64,000 nt of DNA from Leptospira saintgironsiae (GTDB lineage: Bacteria; Spirochaetota; Leptospiria; Leptospirales; Leptospiraceae): NCBI RefSeq assembly GCF_002811765.1, contig NZ_NPDR01000001.1, positions 1,005,367 to 1,069,366 on the forward strand. The letters run 5' to 3'. Below the pieces are notes generated by a model. That model was not told the DNA's origin and ran no database searches. It worked only from the letters and a program-made list of their open reading frames with translations. The position numbers were made by a program, and so were the translations under genes. Positions 26,488 to 36,061 of the stretch are shown here, piece after piece; positions within the stretch are counted from its first letter, which is position 1; every line of letters starts with the position of its first letter.

Positions 26488-27354
26488 TCAGGTATATCCG
26501 AGGGCTTTTAATAGTCGATATCTTCCTTTTTCTATTAGCTCAGGACTTAAGCTCACACCTGTGAATAATCTAAATTGTTCTACTGCTTGGTAGAGAAGCA
26601 TTTCTGTCCCAGGTACAATATTCGCACCCTTCTTCTTAGCCCCTAAAACCAAGGGAGTTTCCAATGGGTTATAAACTATATCGAATACAACTTGTCCTTC
26701 TGTAAAACAAGACTCTGGAATAGCTGGTCCTGGATCTTTTCCTTTCATTCCGAGAGGAGTTGTATGAATGACCAGAGAATATTCTGAAAAATTCTTTTGA
26801 ACTTCGTTTAGATCCGAGGATTGGATCTTTGCGGAAGAAATATTAGAGAGTAGTCCAATTAATTCTTCGGAGGTTTTGGAATTTCTTGCTGCGATAGTAA
26901 GATCTTTCACACCAGCTTCTTTCAATAATGTGAAAGAAATTCCGCGAGCGCTTCCTCCACTTCCGATCAATAGAACTTTTCCTTTTAAACTTTCAGGAAA
27001 TGATTCTTGGATAGATCGAACTGCACCGATTCCGTCCGTATTATACGCGCTAATCGATCCGTTCTCAAAAACTAAAGTGTTACTTGCTTTAACTGTTTGG
27101 GAAGTCTGGTCTGTTTTGTCTGCGAGAAGGAACGCAGATTCCTTATGAGGAATTGTGACTGATAAACCTCTGACTCCGAACTTGGACAAAGAAAGAAGTT
27201 CCTTTTTTTCCAAAGTTTCCACTGGAAAAACCAAATATCCGCAGTCCAGACTCAGGTCTTCATACCATGAGCTATGTAGTAAGGGTGATAAGGTATGAGA
27301 TAAGGGCTGGCCTACGATTCCGAAGTATTTTGAGCTGTCTCGAAAGATTTTCAA
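26488..27354 (-). CDS. aroE: Shikimate dehydrogenase
   Basis: NADP-dependent reduction of 3-dehydroshikimate in chorismate synthesis. Substrate-binding motifs are YFGIVGQPLSHTLSPLLHS at the N-terminus and GLSVTIPHKESAF near 70; the NADP loop is LLIGSGGSARGISF near 130, and VFDIVYNPLETPL near 220. A longer open frame reaches 27468 but would cover the start of the divergent small membrane gene; TTG 27354 gives the normal start MKIFRDSSKYFG and 288 residues, close to family size. The ribosome site is weak (AGCGGA). Confidence 0.92.
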   Translation of the reverse strand: MKIFRDSSKYFGIVGQPLSHTLSPLLHSSWYEDLSLDCGYLVFPVETLEKKELLSLSKFGVRGLSVTIPHKESAFLLADKTDQTSQTVKASNTLVFENGSISAYNTDGIGAVRSIQESFPESLKGKVLLIGSGGSARGISFTLLKEAGVKDLTIAARNSKTSEELIGLLSNISSAKIQSSDLNEVQKNFSEYSLVIHTTPLGMKGKDPGPAIPESCFTEGQVVFDIVYNPLETPLVLGAKKKGANIVPGTEMLLYQAVEQFRLFTGVSLSPELIEKGRYRLLKALGYT

Positions 27355-27415
27355 TGGGTTCCGCTTCTTTTTTACTAAAATTCTCGACTTTATCCGAAAA
27401 CCCGGAAAACCTGTA

Positions 27416-27814
27416 ATGCAGATGGGAATCCTGGCCTCGCTCAACGATTTTCTCCCTTTACTCGGCACTCAACCCTTTTTAGTTTTAGCTTCTTCTTCGG
27501 GTTGGTGGACGACATTCACGGATATACTGTTTGTTCTGTCTATTAGTGGTGGATTAGCCTGGTATTTTTATTATTATAAAAGAAAGGATCTTTTAGGTGG
27601 TTACTGGGTGGCGTTTTTAGTCGCTATTCTGGGATCTCTGATCATTCTTTCTATCTTCCAAGACCTGATCCGAGAAGTGGTGTATTGGTTAATCTCACCA
27701 AAGATCGGAATCTACCAGGTTGCAAATGTGAATTTGATCGCGGTTTTGTTGGGCGGATACTCAATGCTCTATATTATGAACCGTATCAATCATAATAAAG
27801 AACGCAGAGACTAA
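27416..27814 (+). CDS. Small four-segment membrane protein, hypothetical
   Basis: A 132-residue inner-membrane protein with hydrophobic segments near 12-28, 33-50, 62-84 and 100-120 and a basic C-terminal tail (NRINHNKERRD). No family is recognised. Two ATGs (27416, 27422) are possible starts; CGGAAAA lies upstream. It is divergent from aroE (about 60 bases) and convergent with the WaaE-like gene. Confidence 0.72.
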   Translation: MQMGILASLNDFLPLLGTQPFLVLASSSGWWTTFTDILFVLSISGGLAWYFYYYKRKDLLGGYWVAFLVAILGSLIILSIFQDLIREVVYWLISPKIGIYQVANVNLIAVLLGGYSMLYIMNRINHNKERRD

Positions 27815-27832
27815 ATCTAAACTTTCTCGAAT

Positions 27833-27856
27833 GCTTCCGGGGTTTATCTCGGGAGC
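27833..27856. terminator. Hairpin between convergent genes
   Basis: GCTTCCG (27833-27839) and CGGGAGC (27850-27856) make a 7-bp stem with one G-U pair. The plus side is followed by AAAACTTATTTC. It is a weak terminator candidate. Confidence 0.3.
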
Positions 27857-27861
27857 AAAAC

Positions 27862-28629
27862 TTATTTCTTCTTTTGTTTTTCCGCCAAAGTCATTTCGAA
27901 TACTTTTGCGTATTTTAGAAAATTATAATAGAAGCCCATAATTGCGAGGATCAGTCCTCTTCTTCCGTCCAAAAATCCTAATCTTACAAAATACATCCAA
28001 AAGGATTTATATCCCGCTTCTAATAGAGCTAAGATTAAACCGCTACGTTTTCCTTTTCCGAATTTTTCAGTAGCAGCAAGTTCAGAGTATCGATTGATAA
28101 AGCTAACATGATCGAATAGATTTTCGTAAGAATAATGGAATACAGGATGTTTTAACTTTTTCCTTTTTCCGGATAATTCCACTGCTTCATGGACCTTTCC
28201 GCCCACAAATTTGCCTTTGGAGCTTAAGAATAATCTGGCTCTATAATTTGGATACCAGCCCCCGTGTCGGATCCATTTCCCCATGTACATTGTAAGCCTT
28301 GGGATTATAAATCCGTCTTCTTCCGGTTCTCCATTCTTGAATAAACTTTTGATCTCTTCTTTTAGGCCTGGAGAAAGTTCTTCGTCTGCATCCAGAGTGA
28401 GTATCCAAGGATTTACGGCTAAAGAGATTACATGGTTTTTTTGAGAAACGTAATCATCAAACTTTCGGAGAACTACCTTGGCTCCCTTTTGTTTTGCGAT
28501 ACTTTCGGTTCTATCTTTAGAACCGGAATCTAAAACTATGATCTCGTTTACGAAATCTAGAGAAGATAGACATCTTTCGATATTATCTTCTTCGTTTAAT
28601 GTGATGATACAGGCTGAGATTGGTAACAT
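27862..28629 (-). CDS. Family 2 glycosyltransferase, WaaE/KdtX-like
   Basis: A 255-residue GT2 enzyme of the lipopolysaccharide core type. ISACIITLNEEDNIERCLSSL is the N-terminal signature, VLDSGSKDRTESIA the first Asp motif and LTLDADEELSP the DXD-like metal site near 82. A segment GGWYPNYRARLFLSSKGKFVG and a C-terminal amphipathic stretch fit the WaaE/KdtX branch, which adds sugars to inner-core LPS. I chose ATG 28629, which overlaps the upstream stop as TGATG. Acceptor specificity is unknown. Confidence 0.88.
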   Translation of the reverse strand: MLPISACIITLNEEDNIERCLSSLDFVNEIIVLDSGSKDRTESIAKQKGAKVVLRKFDDYVSQKNHVISLAVNPWILTLDADEELSPGLKEEIKSLFKNGEPEEDGFIIPRLTMYMGKWIRHGGWYPNYRARLFLSSKGKFVGGKVHEAVELSGKRKKLKHPVFHYSYENLFDHVSFINRYSELAATEKFGKGKRSGLILALLEAGYKSFWMYFVRLGFLDGRRGLILAIMGFYYNFLKYAKVFEMTLAEKQKKK

Positions 28630-29321
28630 CAAGCGCGGGAAAAATCCTGGTCTCTTACGGATTTAAAATTAGACGAAAGAGGAACTTCCAATCTGGCGAT
28701 GGTTACGTCTTTGCGGATGATGATCCTGAAAAAAGAAGGATCGATACCTTCTCCTTTTAGCATGATTAATATAAGTGCAAGTCCCAATCCGGCTCCTTCC
28801 GTATTGTCAGCGTTATCTAAATAGAATTGAGCAATGTCTCCGTACTGCATTCCTTTTTCTAATTTTTCGCGGAGGGATTTTTCTTCTTCTATGGTGACTG
28901 GAGTATTGTTTGTGACTTCTACCCGAATTCCGTCCATGGAATAATCGAATGAGATCAGACAGAAATATCCCTTCTTTTTGGATTTGTTTCCGTATTCTTC
29001 CGCCATACTTTCGGAGAATAATTGCTTATATTCGGAGACTCCTTTTTTGTACTGGATCGGATTTTCTATATCGTATCCTTTTTCCTCGAAGAATATCCTT
29101 TTTTGATTTGCCTTGCAGGCGTTGATCGATAATTCTTTTACGATAGTGTAAATCGTTGGAACAAGGGTGGGATAAGTGACTTTATCCAAGATAAGCTCGA
29201 TCGCTTGTTGGATATGTTCCTCTACCGATCTGGTGATCCGATGGGTCTTTAAAGAGAGGATTCTTCCGTCCTCCACCGTAAGCCGGATATTGTCTGATAT
29301 ATCCCGGATTTCCTGACCCAT
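28629..29321 (-). CDS. Histidine-kinase-like ATPase domain protein
   Basis: A 230-residue soluble protein with a GHKL ATPase pattern but no phospho-acceptor His domain. The N-box is VKELSINACKANQKR near residues 60-75 and the glycine-rich lid is NTEGAGLGLALILIMLKG near 170-190. It may be an anti-sigma-factor-type kinase or a phosphorelay component; the sequence does not say which. The insertion of about 60 residues between the two boxes is unusual. It starts at ATG 29321, only 5 bases from the divergent TTG of the amidohydrolase-like gene, and overlaps the GT2 gene. Confidence 0.75.
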   Translation of the reverse strand: MGQEIRDISDNIRLTVEDGRILSLKTHRITRSVEEHIQQAIELILDKVTYPTLVPTIYTIVKELSINACKANQKRIFFEEKGYDIENPIQYKKGVSEYKQLFSESMAEEYGNKSKKKGYFCLISFDYSMDGIRVEVTNNTPVTIEEEKSLREKLEKGMQYGDIAQFYLDNADNTEGAGLGLALILIMLKGEGIDPSFFRIIIRKDVTIARLEVPLSSNFKSVRDQDFSRA

Positions 29322-29410
29322 TAACCTTGAACTTTTCGGAACTCGATTTGTTTGTCAAGAGACTCATTCTAATAGCTTTAAAAAAGGTCCGTTCTAATTC
29401 GGTCCGAATT

Positions 29411-30703
29411 TTGCCGAAATTCTTCCCTTATTTTTTAGGGTGCCTTCTTTTTTCTTGGAACATCCATGCGGATTCCTGGTCTTGGAGCGGGGCTTATCTC
29501 ATCCAACCGGAAACTTTGGAATATTCTGGGCCAGTTCAGATCCAAGTGAAAGACGGTTTGGTGGAGAAAATATCTTCTTCTCCCACGTCTAAGGAACCTC
29601 TGTTCATTTTGCCGGGATTCTGTGATTCTCATGTAACCTTGGGAGCAAATTCTCTAGGAGGTTGGAAAGAACGTTCAGAATTAGAATCCGATCTGAAACA
29701 ATTTCTGCTACATGGGTTCACTCATATCCAAAGTATTGCAGATCCTCCTTGGGCTTCTGAACTTTCTGAGATCAGAAAAAAGAATTCTCAGTATCCTAGG
29801 ATCTCTGTTCTTCCACCTGTTTTACTTGCAGAGTCCAAAGAAATTTCTGCATCCAAAGTTTCCGGTTATAAAATCCTAAAATCACCTGAAGACGCGATGT
29901 CTTCTCTTTCTGGCAAAAGAGGAAAGATCCATTTATTCTTAAGGCATAACGAAGGTGAAACTTTCGAAGTAGATGGAAAACTTTTATATAGAATGAGAAG
30001 TGAAGCGGAGAAGAATGGTTTAGAATTATCAGTTTCCACTTTCGGAGAAGAATTTGCAAACTGGGAAGCATTGTCTTCCGAAACGAAGGTGTTGTATCAT
30101 CCTATTCCGGAAACTTCTTCCATTCGTCCCGTTGCTCATAATTTGGTGAAACAGATTTGGGCACCACTTTTCGGGATCTATTTTACTAGAAAAGGAATAG
30201 GAACTTCTTCCTTTGCAGAAGAATGGGAAAAATGGACCCAATGGAGTCCTACTTTTAAAGAAAGAGCACTGTCTAAAGAAGTGTTATCTACTTTGCCTGC
30301 ACTTTCCGAATCGGAAAGAGAAGAAGCGGAGAAAGAATACGAATCCTATCTTGCTTTCTTGAGGGCCCGCAAGAATCTGACCTTAAGGATCTTACTCGGT
30401 TCGGGTGCGGGTCACCAATTACAGTTTCCTGGGATTTCCGGCTGGAAGGAACTGAGAATTTTATCTGAACTTCTGGGACCCAAAGAAGCATTGAGAGCGG
30501 CAACCGAAACCACCTGCCAATATTTGGGAGCGGCTCATGAGGGGAAGATCCGAGTAGGAAAACCGGCTCATCTTTTGATTTTTAGAGAAGACCCTCTTCA
30601 AAATTGGGATAAACTAAAAACATTAAGAACGGTTGTGACGGAGAGAGTGAAAACCGAGATCTCTTCTCCTGAAAAAAAGAAAACAGAGAGGCGGAGACGA
30701 TGA
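29411..30703 (+). CDS. Exported amidohydrolase-fold protein with lost metal ligands
   Basis: About 430 residues, in a frame open from 29327. Starting at TTG 29411 gives a signal peptide (MPKFFPYFLGCLLFSWNIHA), which I prefer, but no start has a good ribosome site. The amidohydrolase pattern is recognisable: LPGFCDSHVTLGANSLGG near residue 60, and near the end ATETTCQYLGAAHEGKIRVGKPAHLLIF. However the first metal motif reads H-V-T instead of HxH, and the usual D of the GTDAG motif is replaced in LLGSGAGHQL. It is probably inactive as a metal hydrolase or uses another mechanism. It overlaps the S1 protein gene by 4 bases. Confidence 0.8.
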   Translation: MPKFFPYFLGCLLFSWNIHADSWSWSGAYLIQPETLEYSGPVQIQVKDGLVEKISSSPTSKEPLFILPGFCDSHVTLGANSLGGWKERSELESDLKQFLLHGFTHIQSIADPPWASELSEIRKKNSQYPRISVLPPVLLAESKEISASKVSGYKILKSPEDAMSSLSGKRGKIHLFLRHNEGETFEVDGKLLYRMRSEAEKNGLELSVSTFGEEFANWEALSSETKVLYHPIPETSSIRPVAHNLVKQIWAPLFGIYFTRKGIGTSSFAEEWEKWTQWSPTFKERALSKEVLSTLPALSESEREEAEKEYESYLAFLRARKNLTLRILLGSGAGHQLQFPGISGWKELRILSELLGPKEALRAATETTCQYLGAAHEGKIRVGKPAHLLIFREDPLQNWDKLKTLRTVVTERVKTEISSPEKKKTERRRR

Positions 30704-31851
30704 ACGAAGATCAAAAAGAACTGTTTCAAAAATTACTGGACGAAAGTTTCAGGAAAAAAGCGGCCTTAGAGCCTGGAGCAAAAGTTTCTGCGTTAGTCAC
30801 TAGTTCTAAATCGGATTATGTTTTTATAAAGATCCAAGGAGCAGGTCTCTCCGGGATTATCGCCGCAGACGAATTTACAGAAGCTCCTCCCAAACAGGGA
30901 GAAACTATCGAGGCATATTTTTTCCAGGAATCTTCCGGGGACCAATACTTCACCACTTGTTTGAATGGGGATACAATCTCCAAAGATATGGTATCAGTAG
31001 CTCATACTGCTGAGATCCCAGTTTTAGGTCATATCGTAGGGGAGAATGATGCTGGCGTAGAAGTTAAGTTAGGCGAACAAACAGGCTTTTGTCCATTCTC
31101 ACAATTAGATCCTGAGTTGAAAAAACAAAACAACGGAGTAGGCAAAAGGGTTCGCTTCCTTATTTCAGAAGTAGGAAGTAAAGGGAAGATCATCGTTTCC
31201 CAAAAGAAAATCGCAGATAAAGAAAGAGAGGCTAAAATTTCAGTTCTAAAAGGAGAATTGAAGCCCGGAATGTTTGTCACCTGTAAGGTCAAATCAGTTC
31301 ACACTTTCGGATTGATCGTAGAAGCTGACGGACTTACTGCACTTGTTCCTGCTTCCGAGGCAACTTTTAAAAAGGGAGCAGATCTTGCGAAAGATTTCCA
31401 TCCTGGACAAGTTCTGAGAGCAAAAGTTTTAAAATTAGATTGGGAAGAAGGAAAGCACAGTTTTACTGTTAAAGATTTTCTAAAAGATCCTTGGGCCCAA
31501 AATGTTCCATTCAAAGAAGGTGATTTGGTCACGGGAACTGTAGAAAGTGTAAAACCTTTCGGAGTATTCGTAAAATTGAATGAACAATTCTCCGGACTGG
31601 TTCCTAATAGAGAAACTGGATTACAAAATCGTACACCAGCCGCTCAACATTTCAAGATGGGGGATTCAGTTTCCGCTTTTGTAACAGAAGTGAATATAGG
31701 CAAAAGACAGATCTCTCTTTCTCTTGTGAAAGCAAAAGAAGTTCAGGAAAGATTGGATTATAGTGGATATCTTTCTGAAGAAACTTCTTCTACTGGATCT
31801 TTTGGTGCGATTCTTGCGAAATCCTTAAATAAAGGACAGAAAAAAGGATAA
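30700..31851 (+). CDS. Protein with four S1 RNA-binding domains
   Basis: A 383-residue RpsA-like protein. Four S1 repeats can be laid out: about 22-90 (KVSALVTSSKSDYVFIK), 105-175 (VLGHIVGENDAGVEVKL), 185-265 (MFVTCKVKSVHTFGLIVEADG) and 275-350 (LVTGTVESVKPFGVFVKLN). The first two are more diverged. Full-length ribosomal S1 normally has six repeats, so this is a shorter S1-type protein, either a paralogue or the functional S1 of a different layout. It overlaps the preceding gene as ATGA and abuts trmL. Confidence 0.85.
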   Translation: MNEDQKELFQKLLDESFRKKAALEPGAKVSALVTSSKSDYVFIKIQGAGLSGIIAADEFTEAPPKQGETIEAYFFQESSGDQYFTTCLNGDTISKDMVSVAHTAEIPVLGHIVGENDAGVEVKLGEQTGFCPFSQLDPELKKQNNGVGKRVRFLISEVGSKGKIIVSQKKIADKEREAKISVLKGELKPGMFVTCKVKSVHTFGLIVEADGLTALVPASEATFKKGADLAKDFHPGQVLRAKVLKLDWEEGKHSFTVKDFLKDPWAQNVPFKEGDLVTGTVESVKPFGVFVKLNEQFSGLVPNRETGLQNRTPAAQHFKMGDSVSAFVTEVNIGKRQISLSLVKAKEVQERLDYSGYLSEETSSTGSFGAILAKSLNKGQKKG

Positions 31852-32313
31852 ATGGCTCTCCGGATCGCATTGTATCGACCGGAGATACCTCCCAATACGG
31901 GAAATATCGCCCGACTATGCGTCGCTTTAGGAGCGGAGTTGCATATCGTAGGAGAACCTGCCTTCGAGTTATCTGAAAAAGCAGCAAGAAGAGCAGGTTT
32001 AGATTATTGGGATAAACTAAAATTGACCCTTCATCCAAGTTGGGATGCTTTCTCAAAAACTTTGGACATTAATTCCAAATTATATTTAATCTCTACCAAG
32101 GGAAAAGTTTCTTATACAACTCCTCAGTACGGGGAGAACGACGTATTTTTGTTCGGAAATGAAACATCAGGATTGCCTCAGGAAATTTTTCAATCTGAAA
32201 TTCCTAATGGAATCCTTAGAATCCCAATGGAAGAAGATTGCAGATGTTTAAATTTGAGTAACGCAGTCGCGGTAATTGCATACGAAGCATTGCGCCAAAT
32301 TCGTCGTTGGTGA
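31852..32313 (+). CDS. trmL: tRNA (cytidine(34)-2'-O)-methyltransferase
   Basis: A SPOUT methyltransferase of 153 residues that methylates the wobble ribose of tRNA-Leu. Motifs: RIALYRPEIPPNTGNIARLC at the N-terminus, FLFGNETSGLPQEI near residue 102 and LRIPMEEDCRCLNLSNAVA near 122, which forms the trefoil knot and SAM pocket. Size is typical. Its ATG immediately follows the stop of the S1 gene (TAAATG). Confidence 0.94.
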   Translation: MALRIALYRPEIPPNTGNIARLCVALGAELHIVGEPAFELSEKAARRAGLDYWDKLKLTLHPSWDAFSKTLDINSKLYLISTKGKVSYTTPQYGENDVFLFGNETSGLPQEIFQSEIPNGILRIPMEEDCRCLNLSNAVAVIAYEALRQIRRW

Positions 32314-32380
32314 CTCGGAAACTGTCTTCCGAAAAAAATCGGATTTACACCCCTCGAAAAAACCAGTCCTATGGAAAAAT

Positions 32381-33052
32381 ATGGGAATGTCCTTTTCCCT
32401 AGGAGAGATAGAAGCCCGAATTCGGGAACTCCTAGCAAACGGTTTAACAGGTAACTCCCAGGATTTCCATGCGTGGATCCGTATGGACACTCTTCGAAAA
32501 TTCAGAGAAGAGCCTTCTTTCTCACCCGATTGGGTTCCCAATACTCTAGATGCACTTGTTACATCTGGAGAAGCAGCAAAAAGTAAATTAGATCCGAGAG
32601 AATATACTCTCTCTGTAGAATCAACTCTACGCAAAAAAACTTCCAAAAACGAAGAATACCTTCTTCTTGGCCGCACCGAATTCCAACCAATGCAGTATGT
32701 TAGAAGCAGAATGGAATCTTTCCTAAGAGCTAACGGAATCGACGAGGATCTGATCGTGGACCTAACTATCGGTTCCATCGAAGCAGTGGAAAATGCAGTC
32801 AAATATGGTGACGGCGGAAATGTAGAAGTTGCCTATACAATCGAAAAAAGTGGAATTTTTAAGATCCGACTGGTGAACAACCTGAGAGAATTGAATATCG
32901 AAGAAGATATAGAAAGAGGAAAATTTTCTTCCACAGCCACTCTAATGAGAGGGATGATGGTAATGCAAAAATTATTCGATAAAATGGATCTGGAAATCTT
33001 AGAGGATAAAAGACAGGCCTTATTTATGGCCGAAAAAATCCTTCCGAAGTAA
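32381..33052 (+). CDS. RsbW-like ATP-binding anti-sigma factor kinase
   Basis: About 223 residues. A frame open from 32276 would overlap trmL; ATG 32381 with GGAAAA upstream avoids that. The C-terminal 130 residues form a HATPase_c_2 domain: LTIGSIEAVENAVKYGDGG near residue 135 is the N-box, and TLMRGMMVMQKLFDKMDLEI near 190 matches the RsbW/SpoIIAB lid. The first 90 residues are an unassigned helical region with a SFSLGEIEARIREL start. RsbW kinases phosphorylate STAS anti-anti-sigma factors and hold sigma factors; the STAS protein at 6994 is a candidate partner (inference). Confidence 0.85.
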   Translation: MGMSFSLGEIEARIRELLANGLTGNSQDFHAWIRMDTLRKFREEPSFSPDWVPNTLDALVTSGEAAKSKLDPREYTLSVESTLRKKTSKNEEYLLLGRTEFQPMQYVRSRMESFLRANGIDEDLIVDLTIGSIEAVENAVKYGDGGNVEVAYTIEKSGIFKIRLVNNLRELNIEEDIERGKFSSTATLMRGMMVMQKLFDKMDLEILEDKRQALFMAEKILPK

Positions 33053-33111
33053 ATTCCGCAGTTTTTTAAGTTTTACACTTCTTCGATTTTCGGGTCTTTC
33101 TTGCTAAGAGT

Positions 33112-35109
33112 ATGTCTTCGATTTTTAAAATTCATTCCAACTACAAGGCAGCCGGGGACCAAGTCCAAGCTATAGAAAAGATAGGCCAAGCATTTCACAA
33201 GGGAGAAGATAAGGTCACCCTAGTGGGTGTGACTGGCTCCGGTAAAACATTCACCATGGCCCAGGTGATAGCGAATATGGGACTTCCAACCTTGGTTCTC
33301 TCACATAATAAAACTTTGGCGGCGCAGTTGTTCCGAGAGTTTAAGGAGTTTTTCCCGGAGAATGCTGTGGAATACTTCGTTTCTTATTATGATTACTACC
33401 AACCTGAGGCTTACGTACCTTCTTCAGATACTTTTATAGAAAAAGATATGTCGATGAACGAAGAGATAGATAAGCTCAGACTCAGGGCAACTTCTTCTTT
33501 ATTGGAAAGGGACGATGTAGTGATCGTTAGTTCTGTTTCTTGTATTTATGGTTTAGGATCTCCGGAAGAATATGTGAACTCTGTAGTCGCATTACAAAAG
33601 GGAGATATCATAGATAGAGATCAGGTAATTCGCAAACTTCTTCATATACAATATAATCGTAATGATACAGATTTCTCCCGCGGGAATTTCAGAGTTAGGG
33701 GGGATTCTATCGAAGTTTATCCCGCATACCATACAGATGCTTTTCGGATCGAATTTTTCGGAGATGAGGTGGATTCAATTTCAAGAATTCATCCGGTCAC
33801 CGCTCAAGTAATCGCAAAACAGGAAAAATGTTTTATCTATCCCGCAAAACACTTCATCATGTCTCCTCCTTTGATCAAGGATGCAGTTAAAAGAATTAAA
33901 GATGAGATGGTTGAACAAGAGATCAAGTTCACCAAAGAGAATAAATTTTTAGAAGCACAACGTATCGTATCCAGAACAAATTACGATATGGAAATGCTCC
34001 AAGAGATGGGCTACTGTAACGGGATCGAAAATTATTCTCGTCATCTTACAGGAAGAAAAGAAGGAGAAAGACCTGCCTGTCTCATCGATTACTTCCGCGG
34101 AGATTTTTTACTTATAGTGGACGAGTCTCACGTTACAATTCCTCAGGTTGGTGGAATGTATGCAGGAGATAAAGCCCGGAAACAAACTCTGGTTGATTTC
34201 GGATTCAGATTACCTTCTGCTCTTGATAATAGACCTTTGAACTTTGCAGAATTTGAATCCTTAACTCCCAAAACTCTTTATGTATCTGCAACGCCTGCTG
34301 AATACGAATTAGAGAAGAGTAAATCAAGAGTGGAACAGATCATTCGTCCAACAGGACTTTTAGATCCGAATGTAGAAGTTCGTCCTACCAAAAATCAAGT
34401 AGAAGATCTTTTAGTAGAGATCCGAAAGAGAATAGATCTGGGTGAAAGAGTTTTAGTTACCACTTTGACCAAGAAGATGTCGGAAGACCTCTCTGATTAT
34501 TATAAAGAACTAGGACTCAAAGTCTCTTATCTACATTCCGAGATAGAAACATTAGAAAGGATAGAAATTATCCGGGATTTGAGAAAGGGAATTTATGATG
34601 TTTTAATAGGGATCAATCTTCTGAGAGAAGGTTTGGATATCCCGGAAGTTTCTCTCGTTGCTATTCTAGATGCAGATAAAGAAGGGTTTTTAAGAAATTA
34701 TAAATCCTTAATACAAACAATCGGTCGGGCTGCTAGGAATATCAACGGAACTGCAATATTATACGCGGATAAGATGACAGATTCTATGACGAGAGCCATA
34801 GAAGAGACCAAAAGAAGAAGAACGATCCAGGAAGAACATAATCTGAAATATAGGATCTCTCCTCAAACGATCAAAAAGGAAATTGCCGATATGATCGAAA
34901 GAACAGAGAAAGAATTGGCTCCTGAAGAATACGCAGCAGAAGAGATCAATAAAAAGTTCAGAGAGAAAAACTTCTCCTCTAAAGAAGAAATGAAAGAGAA
35001 GATCAGAGAAGAAATGTTAAAAGCAGCCAAGGAATTGGATTTCGAAAGAGCAGCGCTTCTCAGAGATAAAATGCTTACTATCAAAGTGAATCCCACAGAG
35101 GAAAAATGA
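33112..35109 (+). CDS. uvrB: Excinuclease ABC subunit B
   Basis: The UvrB damage-recognition helicase of nucleotide excision repair, 665 residues (normal). Walker A is GVTGSGKT at residues 39-46; the beta-hairpin with [12 protein letters not shown] is near 93; [18 protein letters not shown] is helicase motif II. Motif VI with [10 protein letters not shown] is near 540, and the C-terminal UVR motif with a coiled coil (about 615-660) contacts UvrC. ATG at 33112. Overlaps the rhomboid gene by 4 bases. Confidence 0.98.
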   Translation: MSSIFKIHSNYKAAGDQVQAIEKIGQAFHKGEDKVTLVGVTGSGKTFTMAQVIANMGLPTLVLSHNKTLAAQLFREFKEFFPENAVEYFVSYYDYYQPEAYVPSSDTFIEKDMSMNEEIDKLRLRATSSLLERDDVVIVSSVSCIYGLGSPEEYVNSVVALQKGDIIDRDQVIRKLLHIQYNRNDTDFSRGNFRVRGDSIEVYPAYHTDAFRIEFFGDEVDSISRIHPVTAQVIAKQEKCFIYPAKHFIMSPPLIKDAVKRIKDEMVEQEIKFTKENKFLEAQRIVSRTNYDMEMLQEMGYCNGIENYSRHLTGRKEGERPACLIDYFRGDFLLIVDESHVTIPQVGGMYAGDKARKQTLVDFGFRLPSALDNRPLNFAEFESLTPKTLYVSATPAEYELEKSKSRVEQIIRPTGLLDPNVEVRPTKNQVEDLLVEIRKRIDLGERVLVTTLTKKMSEDLSDYYKELGLKVSYLHSEIETLERIEIIRDLRKGIYDVLIGINLLREGLDIPEVSLVAILDADKEGFLRNYKSLIQTIGRAARNINGTAILYADKMTDSMTRAIEETKRRRTIQEEHNLKYRISPQTIKKEIADMIERTEKELAPEEYAAEEINKKFREKNFSSKEEMKEKIREEMLKAAKELDFERAALLRDKMLTIKVNPTEEK

Positions 35110-35714
35110 GATTAGATATTACACTTATCACTATACTAGTCACGGGAGCCATAAGCTTTTACACATTATATGTGGATCAGAATCTTTTAGACAAACTGAT
35201 CCTCAGACCTTTCAGGGATTCTAAAGAAGGGAATTATTATACCTTAGCCACCAGCGGATTTGTTCACGCGGATTTTACTCATCTATTGTTTAATATGCTG
35301 ACTCTTTATTTTTTCGGAAGGCATGTTGATATGGTGCTTGGACCCTTGGGATTTATGGGGCTGTATTTAGCGAGTATCCTGATTGCGAATCTAGTATCTT
35401 TTCAGAAAAATAAAACAGATGCGAATTATGCGAGTCTTGGAGCTTCCGGTGGGACTTCAGGGATCGTATTTGCTTCTATCTTATTTTATCCCTATTCTAA
35501 AATTTTCTTTTTCTTTATACCGATTCCGATACCAGGACCTATATACGCGATCCTGTATTTAGCGTATTCTTATTATGCTTCTAAAAACAGGCAGGACGGG
35601 ATTAATCACGATGCACACTTTTATGGAGCTTTAACTGGACTTGCGGTTGCAATCTTAGTACAACCGCTTTCATTGATTGCGTTTGTCCAATATGTGCTGG
35701 GTGCGTTTATATAA
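35106..35714 (+). CDS. Rhomboid-family intramembrane serine protease
   Basis: A 202-residue protein with six hydrophobic segments. [20 protein letters not shown] (near residues 55-75) is the conserved HxxxN region, [14 protein letters not shown] near 110-123 has the nucleophile Ser in GASG, and [15 protein letters not shown] near 172 supplies the catalytic His. The core is therefore intact. Substrate is unknown. It overlaps uvrB as ATGA and is convergent with cutA 11 bases away. Confidence 0.92.
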   Translation: MRLDITLITILVTGAISFYTLYVDQNLLDKLILRPFRDSKEGNYYTLATSGFVHADFTHLLFNMLTLYFFGRHVDMVLGPLGFMGLYLASILIANLVSFQKNKTDANYASLGASGGTSGIVFASILFYPYSKIFFFFIPIPIPGPIYAILYLAYSYYASKNRQDGINHDAHFYGALTGLAVAILVQPLSLIAFVQYVLGAFI

Positions 35715-35725
35715 GAGCGAGAGGA

Positions 35726-36058
35726 TTAGCCTCCTTTTGCGATTTTGTCCTTTATAAAAGTCTTAAACTTATCTGAACCGAAACTAACATCCATTTTGAT
35801 AATCTCCGGAGCGAGATAAGGATGTTTTTTCATAATAAATTCTTCAATCGCTGCATACTTGTCTGCTTTTGCTTTTAGAAGGATTTTGTTTTCAGAATCG
35901 ATTGTGAGCTTTCCTTCCCATTGGTATAAAAGAGCTACTTCCGGAAAAATGGTGCCGCTTACGATAATACCAAGTTGGAGCATTTCTGCGATATACTCTT
36001 CTGCTAGATCGCGATCTGCCAGAGTGGTGAAGACTAAAATTTCTTGAGATGAAGACAT
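35726..36058 (-). CDS. cutA: Divalent cation tolerance protein CutA
   Basis: A 110-residue trimeric ferredoxin-like protein of the CutA1 family. ILVFTTLADRDLAEEYIAEML (near 7-27), LYQWEGKLTIDSENKILLKA (near 44-63) and HPYLAPEIIKMDV (near 79-91) are the family motifs. The conserved Cys of some members is replaced, which is common. The family is linked to copper tolerance and signalling. The ribosome site GGAGGA is directly upstream, but see the hairpin feature. Confidence 0.95.
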   Translation of the reverse strand: MSSSQEILVFTTLADRDLAEEYIAEMLQLGIIVSGTIFPEVALLYQWEGKLTIDSENKILLKAKADKYAAIEEFIMKKHPYLAPEIIKMDVSFGSDKFKTFIKDKIAKGG

Positions 36059-36061
36059 GGT

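Noticed and set aside
26488..27468. Extended aroE start at 27468
   Set aside because: The extra 38 residues have no family similarity and cover the start of the divergent membrane gene; the start at 27354 matches the usual N-terminus.
32248..32802. 184-residue open frame antisense to the RsbW-like gene
   Set aside because: It spans the trmL end and the RsbW-like gene, both well supported, and has no motif of its own.
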